A DNA stretch of 64,000 nt, taken from NCBI RefSeq assembly GCF_001509475.1, contig NZ_LLZG01000265.1:11011-75010 (forward strand), written 5' to 3'. The notes under the pieces were generated by a model. It saw nothing but the letters and a program-made list of their open reading frames with translations, did not search any database and was not told the origin of the DNA. Numbering within the stretch: the stretch's first letter is position 1; the number at the start of each line of letters is the position of its first letter. This document shows, one piece after another, positions 8,768 through 17,880 of this stretch. The DNA is from Streptomyces regalis. Its GTDB lineage: Bacteria > Actinomycetota > Actinomycetes > Streptomycetales > Streptomycetaceae. The position numbers and the translations under genes were made by a program.

Positions 8768-11029
8768 GTGACCAACATCCCCGAGACCGGCCGGACGCCA
8801 CGCGTCCAGATCCGGCTCGTCGTCATCCAAGTCCTCGTCCTCTCCCTCCTCGGCACCCTCGGCGGGCGCCTGTGGTACCTGCAGATCCGCGAGGGCGACG
8901 CCTACGCCAAGGAGGCGTCCGGCAACCACGTCCAGCAGGTCGTCCAGCCCGCCGTCCGCGGCTCGATCCTGGACGCGCGCGGCGTGCCGCTCGCCGACAA
9001 CGAGACACGGCTCGTGGTCTCCGCCTCCCGCACCGACCTGCTGAAGATGGAGGACGACGGCAAGGCCGTCCTCACCAAGCTGGCCGGTGTGCTGGGCATG
9101 ACGCCCAAGGAGGTCATGGGGAAGGTCCGGCTCTGCGACGCCGAGACACCGCAGCCGTGCTGGAACGGCTCGCCGTACCAGCCGATCCCCATCACCGACG
9201 AGGCCACGCCCAAGCAGGCCCTGCAGATCCGTGAGCGTGCCGAGGACTTCCCCGGTATCACCGCCGAGCCGCAGGCCCTGCGCCGCTACCCGAGCCCCGG
9301 CGAGGCCAACACCGCCCAGGTCCTCGGCTATCTCTCCCCGGTCACCGACGAGGAACTCCAGCAGGCCAAGGACACCGACTCGCCCTACCTGCGCTCCGAC
9401 CAGGTCGGCCGCTCGGGCCTGGAGCGCGAGTACGACAAGGAGCTGCGCGGCAAGGCCGGCGTCACCCGCTACGAGGTCGACAACCTCGGCCGGGTCATCG
9501 GCCAGGCCGAGGCCGATGCCGCGCAGGCCGGCTCCAACCTCGTCACGAGCATCGACGCCCGCGTGCAGCGGGTTGCCGAGTACGAGCTGAACGACGCGAT
9601 GAAGAAGGCCCGCGACGCGTGGGACCGCAACACGGGCGAGAAGTACAAGGCCGACTCGGGCGCTGTCGTCGTGATGGAGGCCAAGACCGGCCGCATCGTC
9701 GCCATGGCGTCCAACCCGACCTACGACCCGAACGCCTGGGTGGGCGGCATCTCCGCCAAGGACTACAAGAAGCTCACCGGCAAAGCCTCCAACTACCCGC
9801 TGCTCAACCGCGCGATCCAGGGCCAGTCGGCGCCCGGCTCCATCTTCAAGGTCGTCCCCACGGCCGCCGCGGTCAACGCGGGCTACTCCTTCGACGGCCC
9901 GTACCAATGCTCCAGCTCGTACTCGATCGGCGGCCAGGTCTTCAAGAACTTCGAGTCCAAGGGGTACGGCCCGATCAGCCTCGGCCGCGCCCTGGAGGTC
10001 TCCTGCGACACCGTCTTCTACCGCCTCTCGCACGAGGAGTGGAAGCGTGACGGCGGCACCAAGCCGAAGAAGAATGCGGGCGACTGGTTCTACAAGACTG
10101 CCCACCAGTTCGGCCTCGGCGCGGAGACCGGCATCGACCTCCCCAACGAGGTCACCGGCCGCATCCCCGACCGCCAGTGGAAGCAGGACTACTGGAAGGC
10201 CAACAAGGACGCCTGGTGCAAGTACGGCAAGAAGGGCGGCTCGTACGCCGAGCAGATCGCCTACGAGAACTGCCTCGAAGGCAACCGGATGCGCGCCGGT
10301 GACTCCGTCAACTACTCCATCGGACAGGGCGACACCCTCGTCACCCCCATCCAGATGGCCACCATCTACGGAGCCATCTCCAACGGCGGCACCCTGTACG
10401 ACCCCACCGTCGGCAAGGCGATCGTCAGCGCCGACGGCAAGACCGTCCAGGAGATCGCGCCCAAGTCGCACGGCAGGCTGCCCATAAGCCGGCAGACGCT
10501 GGCCGCGATGGACGACGCTCTCGCCGGCGTCGCCACCCGCGGTACCGCCGCCTGGCGGTTCGCCGATGTCGGCTGGCCGCAGGACAAGATCCCGATGCAC
10601 GCCAAGACCGGTACCGCGGAGGTCTACGGCAAGCAGACGACCTCGTGGTTCGCGACGTACACCAAGGACTACACGGTCGTCATGACGATCTCCCAGGGTG
10701 GTACGGGTTCCGGAGCGTCGGGTCCGGCCGTGCGCAACATCTACGACGCGCTGTACGGCGTCTCCGACGACGGCACGATCAACAAGAAGAACGCGCTGCT
10801 GCCGACGCCGCAGAAGAGCCTGCCGAAGGTCCGGACGGACGGGACCATCACCTCGCCCAAGGTCGGCAAGGACCCGGCGAAGGAGCAGCGGGCCAGCCAG
10901 GAGAACAAGGCCGCGCCGGACGAGCAGCAGCTCGCCGGGACGGTCGCGACGCCGACGGCCGAGAACCGGGACACCCGGCGCAGGCGAGGCAGGAGCCGCA
11001 GGCGGGGAAGCCGGAGGGTGCTCACATGA
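8768..11029 (+). CDS. mrdA: Penicillin-binding protein 2 (class B transpeptidase)
   Basis: Cross-links peptidoglycan as the partner of RodA. One N-terminal membrane anchor (residues about 18-38) is followed by the PBP dimerisation domain and the transpeptidase domain. The SxxK motif is SIFK with catalytic Ser358 (APGSIFKVV), the SxN-type motif lies in NYSIGQGDTLVTP, and the KTG motif is AKTGTAEV (Lys613). After the catalytic domain come about 90 charged, poorly conserved residues ending in an Arg-rich stretch (RRRRGRSRRRGSRRVLT). The GTG start is preceded by GAGGGGGAGG. The stop overlaps the rodA start (ATGA), so the two are translationally coupled. Confidence 0.96.
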   Translation: MTNIPETGRTPRVQIRLVVIQVLVLSLLGTLGGRLWYLQIREGDAYAKEASGNHVQQVVQPAVRGSILDARGVPLADNETRLVVSASRTDLLKMEDDGKAVLTKLAGVLGMTPKEVMGKVRLCDAETPQPCWNGSPYQPIPITDEATPKQALQIRERAEDFPGITAEPQALRRYPSPGEANTAQVLGYLSPVTDEELQQAKDTDSPYLRSDQVGRSGLEREYDKELRGKAGVTRYEVDNLGRVIGQAEADAAQAGSNLVTSIDARVQRVAEYELNDAMKKARDAWDRNTGEKYKADSGAVVVMEAKTGRIVAMASNPTYDPNAWVGGISAKDYKKLTGKASNYPLLNRAIQGQSAPGSIFKVVPTAAAVNAGYSFDGPYQCSSSYSIGGQVFKNFESKGYGPISLGRALEVSCDTVFYRLSHEEWKRDGGTKPKKNAGDWFYKTAHQFGLGAETGIDLPNEVTGRIPDRQWKQDYWKANKDAWCKYGKKGGSYAEQIAYENCLEGNRMRAGDSVNYSIGQGDTLVTPIQMATIYGAISNGGTLYDPTVGKAIVSADGKTVQEIAPKSHGRLPISRQTLAAMDDALAGVATRGTAAWRFADVGWPQDKIPMHAKTGTAEVYGKQTTSWFATYTKDYTVVMTISQGGTGSGASGPAVRNIYDALYGVSDDGTINKKNALLPTPQKSLPKVRTDGTITSPKVGKDPAKEQRASQENKAAPDEQQLAGTVATPTAENRDTRRRRGRSRRRGSRRVLT

Positions 11030-12225
11030 CCGGCGTCAACAGCTTCCAGGTCTCCGGGTACGGGCCCGAACGGGCGGGCTGGACCCGCCTGTTCGCCCGC
11101 GACTCGCTCGCCCGAAGGCTCGACTGGCCGATACTGCTGGCGGCGTTGGCCCTGTCGCTCCTCGGCACACTCCTCGTCTACTCGGCGACCCGTAACCGCA
11201 CCGAGCTCAACCAGGGCGACCCGTACTACTTCCTGGTCCGGCATCTGCTGAACACCGGCATCGGCCTCGTCCTGATGGTCGGCACGGTCTGGCTGGGGCA
11301 CCGCACCCTGCGCACGGCGGTGCCGATCCTGTACGGCCTGTCGGTCTTCCTGATCCTGCTGGTGCTCACCCCGCTCGGCTCCACGATCAACGGCGCCCAC
11401 TCCTGGATCAAGCTCCCCGGCGGCTTCTCCCTGCAGCCCTCGGAGTTCGTGAAGGTCACGATCATCCTGGGCATGGCGATGCTGCTGGCGACGAGAGTGG
11501 ACGCGGGGGACAGGCAGTACCCGGACCACCGCACGGTGGTGCAGGCGCTGGGCCTGGCCGCCGTACCGATGCTGATCGTGATGCTCATGCCCGACCTCGG
11601 GTCGGTCATGGTGATGGTGGTGATCGTGCTGGGCGTGCTGCTCGCGTCCGGGGCCTCCAATCGATGGGTCTTCGGGCTGATCGGCGCGGGGACGATGGGC
11701 GCCATCGCGGTCTGGCAGCTGGGCGTTCTGGACGACTACCAGATCGCCCGTTTCGCGGCCTTCGCGAACCCCAGCCTCGACCCCGCGGGCGTCGGCTACA
11801 ACACCAACCAGGCGCGCATCGCGATCGGTTCGGGCGGGCTGACGGGCTCCGGGCTGTTCCACGGTTCGCAGACGACCGGCCAGTTCGTGCCGGAGCAGCA
11901 GACCGACTTCGTCTTCACGGTGGCGGGGGAGGAGTTGGGCTTCGTCGGCGGCGGGCTGATCATCCTGCTCCTCGGCGTGATCCTGTGGCGGGCCTGCCGT
12001 ATCGCGCGCGAGACGACCGAGCTGTACGGGACGATCGTCGCGGCGGGGATCGTGGCGTGGTTCGCCTTCCAGGCGTTCGAGAACATCGGGATGACCCTGG
12101 GGATCATGCCGGTGACCGGTCTGCCGCTGCCGTTCGTGTCGTACGGAGGCTCGTCGATGTTCGCGGTGTGGGTGGCGGTGGGGTTGCTGCAGTCGATCCG
12201 GGTGCAGCGTCCGATGTCTGCGTAG
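11026..12225 (+). CDS. rodA: Peptidoglycan glycosyltransferase RodA (SEDS family)
   Basis: Polymerises lipid II into glycan strands, working with the adjacent PBP2. The 399-residue protein has about ten membrane helices and the SEDS signatures GGFSLQPSEFVKV and GLPLPFVSYGGSSM. ATG at 11026 overlaps the PBP2 stop by 4 nt and lies 9 nt after GGAGGG, which fixes the start. A longer in-frame reading to the left is only the other-frame shadow of pbp2. It is the last gene of the mre cluster. Confidence 0.96.
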   Translation: MTGVNSFQVSGYGPERAGWTRLFARDSLARRLDWPILLAALALSLLGTLLVYSATRNRTELNQGDPYYFLVRHLLNTGIGLVLMVGTVWLGHRTLRTAVPILYGLSVFLILLVLTPLGSTINGAHSWIKLPGGFSLQPSEFVKVTIILGMAMLLATRVDAGDRQYPDHRTVVQALGLAAVPMLIVMLMPDLGSVMVMVVIVLGVLLASGASNRWVFGLIGAGTMGAIAVWQLGVLDDYQIARFAAFANPSLDPAGVGYNTNQARIAIGSGGLTGSGLFHGSQTTGQFVPEQQTDFVFTVAGEELGFVGGGLIILLLGVILWRACRIARETTELYGTIVAAGIVAWFAFQAFENIGMTLGIMPVTGLPLPFVSYGGSSMFAVWVAVGLLQSIRVQRPMSA

Positions 12226-12369
12226 GCCTCCGGCGGTGGGGCCGGTTGGGCGGTGATCGTTGGCCGGGTGGCCGTCCCTGGGGGCTGCCGCCCCTGGCCG
12301 CCCCCGGGCTGAGTCGGTTCACCTGGGGTTCATGGCCAGTAGGCCCTGTCGTCCCGTCGTGAGTCCTAC

Positions 12370-12375
12370 TAGATT
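12370..12375 (+). promoter_or_regulatory. -10 box of the CYTH-CHAD gene, probable leaderless promoter
   Basis: TAGATT lies exactly 6 nt before the ATG at 12382, with no ribosome-binding site between. A leaderless transcript is inferred. Confidence 0.5.
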
Positions 12376-12381
12376 CAGGTC

Positions 12382-13887
12382 ATGGCGGACACAAAGCGCG
12401 AGATCGAGCGGAAGTACGAATCCGACCACAGCGGCCTGCCCGACCTGACCGGTGTCGCCGGCGTCGAGACCGTCGTCGACAAGGGTGTGGCCCACCTGGA
12501 CGCCACCTATTACGACACCGTGGACGAACGCCTCACCGCGTCCTCGATCACCCTGCGCCGCCGCACCGGCGGATCGGACGCGGGCTGGCACCTGAAGTTC
12601 CCCGTCTCCGAGGGCGTCCGGGACGAGATCCGCGCTCCGCTCTCCGACACCCTCCCCGACGAGCTCGCCGCTCTGATCCGCTCCCGGGTCCGGGACGTCG
12701 AACTGCTGCCCGTGGTCCGGCTCCGCTCGGACCGTGACGTGCGCGACCTCCTCGACGCGCAGGGACGGCTGCTGGCGGAGGTCAGCGTGGACGCCGTGCA
12801 CGCCGAGCGGCTCAGTGGCGGCGTCGGGGACGCCCAGTGGACCGAGATCGAGGTGGAGCTCGCCGACGGCGGTGACCCGGCCTTCCTCGACAAGGTGGAG
12901 AAGCGGCTGCGCAAGGCGGGCGTACGGCCGTCCGCGTCCTCCTCGAAGCTGGCCCGCGCCCTTGCGGAGACCGCGCCCGAGAAGAAGCGTTCCCCCGCCT
13001 CGCTCGACGCCCCAGTGACCGCCGGCGACCACGTGCTCGCGTACGTCCGTGCCCAGCGGGACGCGATCGTCGAGCTCGACCCGGCCGTACGCCAGGACGT
13101 CGAGGACTCCGTGCACAGCATGCGCGTCGCCACCCGCCGGATGCGCGGCACCTTCAAGTCGTTCGGCAAGGTTCTGGACCGGGCCGTCACCGACCCGATC
13201 GGCGACGAGCTGAAGTGGCTGGCCGGCGAGCTGGGCGTGGACCGGGACCGCGAGGTGCTGACGGAGCGCCTGAGGGCTGCCCTCGACGAGGTGCCTGCCA
13301 CCCTGGTCTCCGGCCCGATCGCGGAGCGCCTGGACATCTGGGCGAGCGCCGAGCACGGCGGGGCCCGCGGCAAGCTGATCGGCGTCCTGGACTCCCGGCG
13401 CTACCTCGCCCTGCTCGACACCCTGGACGCGCTGATCGCGGACCCGCCGCTGCTGAAGGCGGCCGGGAAGGAGCCCCGCAAGGTGATCGCCAAGGCCGTG
13501 CAGAAGGACTTCCGGAAGGTCTCCGGGCTCGTCGGGCAGGCGCTGGAGCTGGACCCCGGCACCGACCGGGACGTCGCGATCCACGAGGCCCGCAAGAAGA
13601 CCAAGCGCACCCGCTACGCGGCCGAGGCGGCCGAGCCGGTCCTCGGCAAGCCCGCCAAGACCATGGTCAAGTCCATGAAGGCCCTGCAGAACCTGCTCGG
13701 GGAGCACCAGGACAGCGTGATGGCCCGGCAGACCCTGCGCGAGTTGTCCGCGGTCGCCCACGCGGCGGGGGAGAGCGCCTTCACGTACGGGCTGCTCTAC
13801 GGGCGTGAGGAGCAGCGGGCGGGGGCCGTGGAGGCCGAGCTGCCCGGGTTCTGGGACGGGATCAAGGACGGGGCGGACGCCCTCTGA
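12382..13887 (+). CDS. CYTH and CHAD domain protein
   Basis: 501-residue fusion. Residues 1-200 are a CYTH triphosphate-tunnel domain with the diagnostic KREIERKYE near the N-terminus and paired Lys/Glu/Arg residues along each strand. Residues about 215-490 are a CHAD domain, an alpha-helical bundle with conserved His and Lys/Arg (DSVHSMRVATRRMR, IHEARKKTKRTRYA). CYTH enzymes hydrolyse triphosphate or polyphosphate and CHAD domains bind polyphosphate, so a role in inorganic polyphosphate turnover or at polyphosphate granules is likely. It is monocistronic, with its own leaderless-type promoter. Confidence 0.93.
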   Translation: MADTKREIERKYESDHSGLPDLTGVAGVETVVDKGVAHLDATYYDTVDERLTASSITLRRRTGGSDAGWHLKFPVSEGVRDEIRAPLSDTLPDELAALIRSRVRDVELLPVVRLRSDRDVRDLLDAQGRLLAEVSVDAVHAERLSGGVGDAQWTEIEVELADGGDPAFLDKVEKRLRKAGVRPSASSSKLARALAETAPEKKRSPASLDAPVTAGDHVLAYVRAQRDAIVELDPAVRQDVEDSVHSMRVATRRMRGTFKSFGKVLDRAVTDPIGDELKWLAGELGVDRDREVLTERLRAALDEVPATLVSGPIAERLDIWASAEHGGARGKLIGVLDSRRYLALLDTLDALIADPPLLKAAGKEPRKVIAKAVQKDFRKVSGLVGQALELDPGTDRDVAIHEARKKTKRTRYAAEAAEPVLGKPAKTMVKSMKALQNLLGEHQDSVMARQTLRELSAVAHAAGESAFTYGLLYGREEQRAGAVEAELPGFWDGIKDGADAL

Positions 13888-13922
13888 CCTTCCGGACGGA
13901 CGGGGGGTGGTCGCGGTCGCGT

Positions 13923-13928
13923 TACGCT
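13923..13928 (+). promoter_or_regulatory. -10 box of the radical SAM gene
   Basis: TACGCT lies 2 nt before a possible ATG (13931) and 48 nt before ATG 13976. Because transcription should start near 13935, the more downstream ATG with its GAAGG ribosome site is favoured. Confidence 0.45.
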
Positions 13929-13975
13929 AGATGGTCACCCCTGTCAGTTCAGTCCAGCTCACGAAGGTTCGCGAG

Positions 13976-15910
13976 ATGCCTGCCGAAGTCGCTGCGTCGG
14001 TTTTCCCGCAGCTCGAAGCTCTGCTCCCGCATGTGCAGAAGCCGATCCAGTACGTCGGCGGAGAGCTCAACTCCACGGTCAAGCCGTGGGAGTCCTGTGA
14101 CGTCCGCTGGGCGCTCATGTACCCCGACGCCTACGAGGTCGGGCTGCCCAACCAGGGCGTCATGATCCTCTACGAGGTCCTGAACGAGCAGGAGGGCGTC
14201 CTCGCCGAGCGCACGTACAGCGTGTGGCCGGACCTGGAAGCGCTGATGCGCGAGCAGGGCGTCCCACAGTTCACGGTGGACAGCCATCGGCCGGTACGCG
14301 CCTTCGACGTGTTCGGCCTGTCCTTCTCCACCGAACTGGGCTACACGAACATGCTGACGGCCCTGGACCTGGCGGGCATCCCGCTGGAGTCGAAGGACCG
14401 CACGATCGACGACCCGATCGTGCTGGCCGGCGGCCATGCGGCCTTCAACCCCGAGCCGATCGCGGACTTCATCGACGCGGCGATCATCGGCGACGGCGAG
14501 CAGGCCGTGCTGGACATGACGAAGATCATCCGCGAGTGGAAGGCGGAGGGACAACCGGGCGGCCGCGAGGAGGTCCTCTTCCGCCTCGCGAGGACCGGCT
14601 CGGTGTACATCCCGGCGTTCTACGACGTCGAGTACCTCTCCGACGGCCGTATCGCCCGCGTCGTACCGAACAAGTCGGGTGTCCCGTGGCGCGTGTCCAA
14701 GCACACGGTCATGGATCTGGACGAGTGGCCGTACCCCAAGCAGCCGCTGGTCCCGCTGGCGGAGACGGTCCACGAGCGCATGTCGGTGGAGATCTTCCGC
14801 GGCTGCACGCGCGGCTGCCGCTTCTGCCAGGCGGGCATGATCACGCGCCCGGTGCGCGAGCGCTCGATCACCGGCATCGGCGACATGGTCGAGAAGGGCC
14901 TGAAGGCGACCGGCTTCGAAGAGGTCGGCCTCCTGTCCCTCTCGTCGGCGGACCACAGCGAGATCGGCGACATCGCGAAGGGCCTGGCGGACCGGTACGA
15001 GGAGGACAAGATCGGCCTGTCCCTCCCCTCCACCCGCGTCGACGCGTTCAACGTGGACCTGGCGAACGAGCTGACGCGCAACGGCCGCCGCTCCGGCCTG
15101 ACCTTCGCCCCCGAGGGCGGCTCGGAGCGCATGCGCAAGGTCATCAACAAGATGGTCTCGGAAGAGGACCTGATCCGGACGGTCGCGACGGCGTACGGCA
15201 ACGGCTGGCGCCAGGTGAAGCTGTACTTCATGTGCGGCCTGCCGACGGAGACCGACGACGACGTCCTGCAGATCGCGGACATGGCGATGAACGTGATCGC
15301 CAAGGGCCGTGAGGTCTCGAGGTCCAACGACATCCGCTGCACGGTCTCGATCGGCGGCTTCGTCCCCAAGCCCCACACGCCGTTCCAGTGGGCGCCGCAG
15401 CTGAGCGCGGAGGAGACGGACGCCCGCCTCGAGAAACTCCGTGACAAGATCCGCGGCGACAAGAAGTACGGCCGCTCGATCGGCTTCCGCTACCACGACG
15501 GCAAGCCCGGCATCGTCGAGGGCCTGCTGTCGAGGGGCGACCGCCGCATCGGCTCGGTCATCCGCGCGGTCTACGAGGACGGCGGCCGCTTCGACGGCTG
15601 GCGCGAGCACTTCTCCTACGACCGCTGGATGAGTTGCGCCGACAAGGCGCTGGCCCCCTTCGGCGTCGACGTCGACTGGTACACGACGCGCGAGCGCACC
15701 TACGAGGAGGTCCTGCCCTGGGACCACCTCGACTCCGGCCTCGACAAGGACTGGCTCTGGGAGGACTGGCAGGACGCCCTCGACGAGACCGAGGTGGAGG
15801 ACTGCCGGTGGACGCCTTGCTTCGACTGTGGGGTGTGTCCGCAGATGGATACGGCTATACAAATCGGCCCCACCGGCAAGAAGCTGCTCCCGCTCACGGT
15901 CAAGAAGTAG
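13976..15910 (+). CDS. B12-binding-type radical SAM protein (TIGR03960)
   Basis: Radical SAM enzyme with the [4Fe-4S]-binding motif CTRGCRFC (Cys277, 281, 284) after a cobalamin-binding-like N-terminal domain. The SAM-binding glycines and GFVPKPHTPFQW follow, and a second Cys cluster near the C-terminus (CRWTPCFDCGVCP) could hold another cluster. The substrate is unknown. In many bacteria this protein is fused or adjacent to a DUF2344/TIGR03936 domain, which here is encoded at 35540. ATG 13976 is preferred for its GAAGG site; ATG 13931 would add 15 residues. The last ~20 codons come from the integrated island, which restores an open end (MDTAIQIGPTGKKLLPLTVKK). Confidence 0.93.
   Translation: MPAEVAASVFPQLEALLPHVQKPIQYVGGELNSTVKPWESCDVRWALMYPDAYEVGLPNQGVMILYEVLNEQEGVLAERTYSVWPDLEALMREQGVPQFTVDSHRPVRAFDVFGLSFSTELGYTNMLTALDLAGIPLESKDRTIDDPIVLAGGHAAFNPEPIADFIDAAIIGDGEQAVLDMTKIIREWKAEGQPGGREEVLFRLARTGSVYIPAFYDVEYLSDGRIARVVPNKSGVPWRVSKHTVMDLDEWPYPKQPLVPLAETVHERMSVEIFRGCTRGCRFCQAGMITRPVRERSITGIGDMVEKGLKATGFEEVGLLSLSSADHSEIGDIAKGLADRYEEDKIGLSLPSTRVDAFNVDLANELTRNGRRSGLTFAPEGGSERMRKVINKMVSEEDLIRTVATAYGNGWRQVKLYFMCGLPTETDDDVLQIADMAMNVIAKGREVSRSNDIRCTVSIGGFVPKPHTPFQWAPQLSAEETDARLEKLRDKIRGDKKYGRSIGFRYHDGKPGIVEGLLSRGDRRIGSVIRAVYEDGGRFDGWREHFSYDRWMSCADKALAPFGVDVDWYTTRERTYEEVLPWDHLDSGLDKDWLWEDWQDALDETEVEDCRWTPCFDCGVCPQMDTAIQIGPTGKKLLPLTVKK
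15839..15849. repeat. attL core of the integrated island
   Basis: CCGCAGATGGA is repeated exactly at 24179-24189. Homology continues imperfectly rightward for about 55 bp (GGATACG / GGACACG, then CACCGGCAAGAAGCTGCT / GACCGGCAAGAAGCTGCT). The exact crossover dinucleotide cannot be read from one sequence. Confidence 0.8.
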
Positions 15911-15912
15911 CC

Positions 15913-16101
15913 GTGACCAGCGGCGACGCCATCCAGCGGATGGCTGAGGCGCTTGCCGACATCCCCGAAGCGGACCGCGCCGAAGCCCTGCGAGGGCTCG
16001 GTGCGAAGGAGCGCGAGCAGGCTCCCCGTCCCGCGCGGCGCACGCCGCTCCCCGCCCCTCGGCGGGACCCGGGCATCGTTTCGGCGGTCGAGTGGGTGTA
16101 G
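15913..16101 (+). CDS. Small hypothetical protein just inside attL
   Basis: 62-residue protein starting GTG 2 nt after the radical SAM stop. It begins with an amphipathic, acidic helix (AIQRMAEALADIPEADRAEALRGL) and ends in an Arg/Pro-rich tail (RPARRTPLPAPRRDP). It has no recognised domain. A convincing terminator follows, which supports a real transcript end here. Its position next to attL and its small size would suit an accessory recombination or regulatory protein, but this is inference only. It may be read through from the radical SAM promoter. Confidence 0.55.
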   Translation: MTSGDAIQRMAEALADIPEADRAEALRGLGAKEREQAPRPARRTPLPAPRRDPGIVSAVEWV

Positions 16102-16107
16102 GGCGTA

Positions 16108-16142
16108 GAGAGGCGTTCGGACGACCTGTCCGGGCGCCTCTC
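16108..16142 (+). terminator. Terminator after the left-end small gene
   Basis: Outer arms GAGAGGCG / CGCCTCTC (16108-16115, 16135-16142) enclose inner arms CGGAC / GTCCG around a 5-nt loop. It begins 6 nt after the stop codon at 16101. Confidence 0.8.
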
Positions 16143-16163
16143 GGCGTTCCCAGGGGCCCGGTT

Positions 16164-16197
16164 TATGCGACAACGCGCATAGTCGCGTTTCCGCATA
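16164..16197. promoter_or_regulatory. Candidate operator of the island regulatory module
   Basis: A perfect inverted repeat TATGCG-ACAACG-CGCATA (16164-16181) is followed by a third half-site CGCATA (16192-16197), 16 bp after the previous one. It lies 73-106 nt upstream of the three-gene operon ending in a HTH regulator. The geometry suits autoregulation by that protein, which is inferred. Confidence 0.5.
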
Positions 16198-16269
16198 GAC
16201 GGCGTACCGGCCTCGCTCGTACGGTCGTGGCGACCGGCCCGCAAAGGGCTCGTACGAGGGGGGTTCGGC

Positions 16270-16479
16270 ATGGCGCGCGAAGAACTCACACGGCTCACCG
16301 GCAACACCAACGGCGGCAACTGCGGACAGGGCGACTGCCCGAACGTCTACCGCACCGCCTCCGGCTCGTTTGTCGTGCAGGGCGACGTGTCCACCGCCTT
16401 CACCCCACCCGCCGGGGAAGGGCTCGTGGAGATCCCCGAGGAAGTTCTGAGGGAGGCCGTCCGTGCTCTTGGATGGTGA
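16270..16479 (+). CDS. Small protein of the DUF6879/DUF5753 module
   Basis: 69-residue protein beginning with AREELTRLTGNTNGGNCGQG behind an excellent ribosome site (GAGGGGGG, 7 nt). It has a Cys-Gly-Gln-Gly-Asp-Cys motif (residues 18-23) and otherwise no recognised domain. From memory, similar short proteins precede DUF6879 plus HTH-DUF5753 genes in many actinomycetes and look like the smallest member of a conserved three-gene unit. It overlaps the next gene by 17 nt, so the products are translationally coupled. Confidence 0.75.
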   Translation: MAREELTRLTGNTNGGNCGQGDCPNVYRTASGSFVVQGDVSTAFTPPAGEGLVEIPEEVLREAVRALGW

Positions 16480-16960
16480 AGCCTGGGCGGACAAGTTCAA
16501 GAGGTTCCAGACCGAAGCCTGGCGGCTGGAGACCCTGCCGCAGTACCTCGTACCGCAGGAAGCGGAAGAGTTCGCCGCCTTCAAGGCGGGGGCCCGCTTC
16601 CCGGGCCCGTACGAGGACGCGTGGATGGCCATGGTCCGCACCCGCAGTGTGGGCCGCGTCCACATCGTCACGCGGCCCCTCACGGACTACCTACGGTTCG
16701 AGTTCGAGCGGTACTACCAGCACCAGGCCCCGGCAGGGGAAGACATCCGCATCCTCGACATCACCGACCGGCCGAACCCGCTCCCCGACGTCCAGGACTT
16801 CTGGATGTTCGACCGCTCGACGGTCGTGCTCATGCACTACCACCCGGACGGCAGGCAGATCAGCCGTGAACGGTACGAGGGCGACCCCGCTCCGTTCATC
16901 GAGTACCAGCGGATCGCCGTAGAGGCGTCCGTGCCCTTCCTGGAGTACATCCGTACGTGA
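16463..16960 (+). CDS. DUF6879 family protein
   Basis: 165-residue soluble protein with the family pattern: an N-terminal helix (FKRFQTEAWRLETLPQY), a central LTDYLRFEFERYY segment and a C-terminal DFWMFDRSTVVLMHYHPDG block. Function is unproven. In actinomycetes it is strongly linked to HTH-DUF5753 regulators and is often proposed as a toxin- or effector-like partner. The GTG start follows GGGAGG by 6 nt. It overlaps both neighbours (17 nt upstream, 4 nt downstream), so the three proteins are made together. Confidence 0.85.
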   Translation: MLLDGEAWADKFKRFQTEAWRLETLPQYLVPQEAEEFAAFKAGARFPGPYEDAWMAMVRTRSVGRVHIVTRPLTDYLRFEFERYYQHQAPAGEDIRILDITDRPNPLPDVQDFWMFDRSTVVLMHYHPDGRQISRERYEGDPAPFIEYQRIAVEASVPFLEYIRT

Positions 16961-17787
16961 GTGTCGAACCCGAGGATCTGGGCCAGTCAGGCGATGAACT
17001 GGCGGCTCTGCTGAAGGCCGTACGCAAGCGGTCCGGGCTCACCGGAACCCGGATCGCTGCCCGCTGCACCATGTCCCAGTCCAAGATCAGCCGTATCGAG
17101 AACGGCAAGGTCCGCCCGTCCCTGCTGGACGTGGAGCAGTTCCTCCGTGCCTGCGACGCGCCTCCGGCGCTCGTCGCGCAGGTCATGGCGCTGGCCAGGT
17201 TGGCGAACACGGAGTGGCAGGGCGCCCGGGGTATGCGCCGCAAGGGCCTGGACAAGAAGCAGCTTGAGCTCGCCGGCCTCGACGCGTCCTCGACCGAGTT
17301 CCGGTTCTTCCTGCTCTCGATGATCACGGGACTTCTCTCGACTCCCGAGTACATCCGGGCCAGCCTGGCCCACATCCCCGGTGATCATTCCAAGACGGTT
17401 GCCAAGAAGCTGGAGCGGCAACAGGTCCTCTACGACCGCTCGAAGCGGTTCACGTTCCTCCTCACCGAGCAGGCCGTCCGCTGGCCCCTGGTCGGCCCCG
17501 ACGCCCTCGCGGTCCAGACCGACCACCTGGCCTCGCTCACGCACCTCCCGAACGTCCGCCTCGGCGTCATCCCCATGACGGCGCCGACCGGCCCGGCGCC
17601 GCTCAACACGTTCACGATCTACGACGACCGCCTAGCCACCGTGGAACTGTCGTCAGGGGTCATGGTCTTCCGCGATCCCCGGGACGTGATGGGCCACCTC
17701 GAAGAGTTTGGGCACCTGGAGGCGCGGGCCATGTTCGGCCAGGAGGCACGCACCTTCCTGGGGGAGTGTGCTGACGCCCTCCGGTGA
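16957..17787 (+). CDS. XRE-family regulator with DUF5753 (Scr1-like)
   Basis: 276 residues: a lambda-repressor-type HTH (about 12-75, with GLTGTRIAARCTMSQSKISR as the recognition region) and a C-terminal DUF5753 domain (about 105-275). This is the architecture of Scr1-family and BldB/WhiJ-associated regulators of Streptomyces. It likely controls its own operon and may be neutralised by, or neutralise, the DUF6879 partner. The GTG start overlaps the preceding stop (GTGA), giving tight coupling. The inverted repeat at 16164-16197 is its most likely operator. Confidence 0.88.
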   Translation: MSVEPEDLGQSGDELAALLKAVRKRSGLTGTRIAARCTMSQSKISRIENGKVRPSLLDVEQFLRACDAPPALVAQVMALARLANTEWQGARGMRRKGLDKKQLELAGLDASSTEFRFFLLSMITGLLSTPEYIRASLAHIPGDHSKTVAKKLERQQVLYDRSKRFTFLLTEQAVRWPLVGPDALAVQTDHLASLTHLPNVRLGVIPMTAPTGPAPLNTFTIYDDRLATVELSSGVMVFRDPRDVMGHLEEFGHLEARAMFGQEARTFLGECADALR

Positions 17788-17880
17788 TCTTTAGTCCGGG
17801 ACGCGCATGATCCGCCTACAGCGCCGCCGGCCCGTGAAGGATTCCGCACTGAACGCCAGGCGACAGCGAAAGGTGCGGAC

